Shown here piece by piece: positions 5,758 to 7,645 of a stretch of 7,645 bases of DNA. The stretch covers positions 1 to 7,645 of the forward strand of contig NZ_JAKIUR010000086.1 in assembly GCF_021647475.1 (NCBI RefSeq). Direction: 5' to 3'. The notes under the pieces are model-generated. The model ran no database searches. It had not been told where the DNA came from and saw only the letters and a program-made list of their open reading frames with translations. Both the position numbers and the translations under genes were made by a program. The first letter of the stretch is position 1. Each line of letters begins with the position of its first letter. Source of the DNA: Lutibacter sp. (GTDB lineage: Bacteria > Bacteroidota > Bacteroidia > Flavobacteriales > Flavobacteriaceae).

Positions 5758-7455
5758 ATGCAATGGAAACTAAAATCATCACCAAATCCTCAAAAAGTTA
5801 AACAACTAAGTGCCACTTTACAAGTTGAAACTACGTTAGCAAAATTATTAGTACAGCGTGGCATTGAAACTTTTGATGAGGCTAAAGATTTTTTTCGTCC
5901 AAACTTAGCCAATTTGCACAATCCATTTGCTATGAAAGATATGGATTTGGCTGTTAATCGAATTGAAAAAGCGATTAAAAATGATGAAAATATTTTAATT
6001 TATGGTGATTATGATGTGGATGGAACTACTTCCGTTTCCTTAGTTTCATCCTATTTAAAAACTTTTTATCCGAATGTAGCAACTTATATACCAGATAGAT
6101 ATGATGAAGGGTATGGCATTTCATTTAAAGGAATTGATTTTGCTGAGGACAATGATTTTTCTTTAATCATCGCTCTAGATTGTGGTATAAAAGCCATTGA
6201 TAAAGTAGCTTACGCTTTTAAAAAAGAAATCGATTTTATTATTTGTGATCATCATAGGCCGGGAAATGAAATCCCAGCTGCTATTGCTGTTTTAGATCCA
6301 AAACGTGAAGATTGTGAATATCCTTACAAAGAATTGTGTGGTTGTGGTGTTGGATTTAAATTAATTCAGGCGTTGGCAACTAATAGAAATCAAACTATTG
6401 ATGATTTGGTGGAATATTTAGATTTAGTAGCTATTGCTATTGCTGCAGATATTGTCCCAATTACTGGTGAAAACAGAATTTTAGCTTTTTATGGATTGCA
6501 AGTAATTAATCAGCATCCAAGAAATGGCATAAAAGCCATGATTCATCAGCTTAAAAAAAAGGAATTAACTATTACCGATGTGGTTTTTATAATTGCACCT
6601 AGAATTAATGCTGCTGGAAGAATTAAACATGGAAATTATGCAGTGGAATTGCTTACGGAATTAGACTTTGAAACTGCTGTTGAATTTGCTGGAGCTATAG
6701 AAAAATATAATTCAGATAGAAAAGAATTAGATAAATCCATTACTATTGAAGCACTTCAACAAATTGAAGAAAATGGCGAAAAAGATAATTACACCTCCGT
6801 TGTTTATGATAAAAATTGGCATAAAGGTGTGATTGGTATTGTCGCCTCAAGATTAATTGAAACCTATTATAGACCAACCTTAGTTTTTACTAAAAGTGGT
6901 GATAAATTGGCAGCATCAGCACGTTCAGTTAAAGGATTTGATGTGTATAATGCATTAGAACAATGTACCGAATTTATGGAGCAATTTGGTGGACATAAAT
7001 ACGCGGCAGGTTTGACTCTAAAAGAAGAAAATTATCAAAATTTTAAGCAAAAATTTGAAGAAGTAGTAAAAAACACCATTTCTGAAGAATCTAGAACTCC
7101 AGAAATTAGTATTGATGCAGAAATTAGTTTATCGGAAATTACTCCTAAATTTTATCGAATTTTAAATCAATTAGCTCCTTTTGGGCCACAAAATATGAAG
7201 CCTACTTTTATGGCAACGGACTTACATGATAATGGATTTGGTAAAACGGTTGGTGAAGATAAAACCCACTTAAAATTAAATATTATTGAAGGTGTCAATC
7301 AAAAAACATATCATGCAATTGGTTTTAATTTAGGAAATAAATTATCCTTAATTCAGCAAAAAAACACATTTAAAGTAGCGTTTTGTATTGATGAAAACCA
7401 TTGGAATGGCTATACAAGTTTACAATTGGTTTTAAAAGATATTCAAAAGGATTAA
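5758..7455 (+). CDS. recJ: Single-stranded-DNA-specific exonuclease RecJ
   Basis: A cytoplasmic 5'-to-3' single-strand DNA exonuclease acting in recombination (RecF-type) and mismatch or base-excision repair, with Mg2+/Mn2+ as cofactor. The 565-residue protein is full length for the family. The DHH domain (about 78-235) has D-Y-D-V-D-G-T-T-S (84-92), D-C-G (141-143), D-H-H (164-166) and D231 of A-D-I-V-P. A linker has P-R-I-N-A-A-G-R (281-288). The DHHA1 domain (about 345-440) has S-A-R-S (387-390) and the nucleic-acid-binding F-G-G-H-K-Y-A-A-G (410-418). The C-terminal OB fold covers about 447-565, including the conserved A-P-F-G-P-Q-N (473-479). All metal ligands expected from the family are present. 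The ATG at 5758 is followed by the typical N-terminal block (M-Q-W-K-L), supporting the start. No clear terminator follows; an 18-bp motif starts 3 nt after the stop. Confidence 0.96.
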   Translation: MQWKLKSSPNPQKVKQLSATLQVETTLAKLLVQRGIETFDEAKDFFRPNLANLHNPFAMKDMDLAVNRIEKAIKNDENILIYGDYDVDGTTSVSLVSSYLKTFYPNVATYIPDRYDEGYGISFKGIDFAEDNDFSLIIALDCGIKAIDKVAYAFKKEIDFIICDHHRPGNEIPAAIAVLDPKREDCEYPYKELCGCGVGFKLIQALATNRNQTIDDLVEYLDLVAIAIAADIVPITGENRILAFYGLQVINQHPRNGIKAMIHQLKKKELTITDVVFIIAPRINAAGRIKHGNYAVELLTELDFETAVEFAGAIEKYNSDRKELDKSITIEALQQIEENGEKDNYTSVVYDKNWHKGVIGIVASRLIETYYRPTLVFTKSGDKLAASARSVKGFDVYNALEQCTEFMEQFGGHKYAAGLTLKEENYQNFKQKFEEVVKNTISEESRTPEISIDAEISLSEITPKFYRILNQLAPFGPQNMKPTFMATDLHDNGFGKTVGEDKTHLKLNIIEGVNQKTYHAIGFNLGNKLSLIQQKNTFKVAFCIDENHWNGYTSLQLVLKDIQKD

Positions 7456-7458
7456 TGC

Positions 7459-7476
7459 TTACCCGTTGTGCATTTT
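7459..7476 (+). repeat. 18-bp gene-end motif, copy 2 (after recJ)
   Basis: TTACCCGTTGTGCATTTT begins 3 nt after the recJ stop codon and matches the motif behind trkA at 16 of 18 bases. See the first copy (743-760). No hairpin can be formed within the motif itself, so it is not an ordinary intrinsic terminator. Confidence 0.6.
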
Positions 7477-7546
7477 AACCTGAGTTCAATATAAGAAAAT
7501 TTGTATGTCCTTAATTAGTGACTGACCTTACGCAAAACATTCACGA

Positions 7547-7645
7547 TTACGCCACATTTTGATATTTATTTGTTGATAACTCATTAATTTGTTTCATTGC
7601 GTTTTTTAGAGCGTTATAATAAATTCTATCTTTCAAAGCAAAGGC
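7547..7645 (-). CDS. Possible C-terminal fragment of an unrecognised protein (runs off the right edge)
   Basis: On the minus strand a frame is open from the right edge to the TAA at 7549-7547 and gives 32 residues rich in K, N, A and Q. They look like one or two amphipathic helices, with L-K-D-R-I-Y-Y-N-A-L-K-N early on and the end N-K-Y-Q-N-V-A. The regular helix pattern and lack of stops in such AT-rich DNA argue weakly for real coding sequence. I do not recognise the family. If real, it converges on recJ with a 91-nt spacer. Confidence 0.35.
   Translation of the reverse strand, partial: AFALKDRIYYNALKNAMKQINELSTNKYQNVA

Overview
The window reads as chromosome of an AT-rich member of the Bacteroidota, most likely Flavobacteriaceae. 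Three things point there: a secreted protein ending in a type IX secretion (T9SS) type B sorting domain, start codons without a usable Shine-Dalgarno sequence in front of most genes, and promoter -7 boxes of the Bacteroidota form TAnnTTTG upstream of several genes.

Left edge (1 to about 515). The 5' end of an IS3-type transposase gene runs off the left edge on the minus strand. Its noncoding end, with two 40-bp-spaced copies of a 12-bp repeat, abuts a Cof-like HAD phosphatase gene that has lost its N-terminal half. This looks like a gene broken by insertion of the element.

Spacer 516 to 772. There is no gene here. It holds an imperfect, roughly 100-bp palindromic element, a small hairpin that may end the trk transcript, and one copy of an 18-bp motif.

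Core block (773 to 5199, minus strand). Three genes are read leftwards: a secreted C-type-lectin/Ig-like protein with a T9SS anchor, then a TrkH/KtrB-type potassium channel subunit, then its TrkA/KtrA-type NAD-binding regulator. The last two are 11 nt apart and should form one K+ uptake system. The lectin gene ends only 30 nt before trkH, so read-through is plausible, but a functional tie is not evident.

Divergent block (5303 to 7455, plus strand). A 103-bp spacer carries promoters for both directions. Rightwards come an OsmC-family protein (thiol-dependent peroxide defence fold) and the single-strand DNA exonuclease RecJ, 35 nt apart, the latter with its own promoter-like box.

Right edge (7456 to 7645). 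The spacer holds a second copy of the 18-bp motif in the same position relative to the gene end as the copy behind trkA. A possible C-terminal fragment of an unrecognised minus-strand protein reaches the edge.

Most of the window is ordinary housekeeping sequence. I do not see a new defence or mobile system. The least explained parts are the noncoding ones: the palindromic element, the shared 3'-end motif flanking the five-gene block, and the IS/HAD junction.
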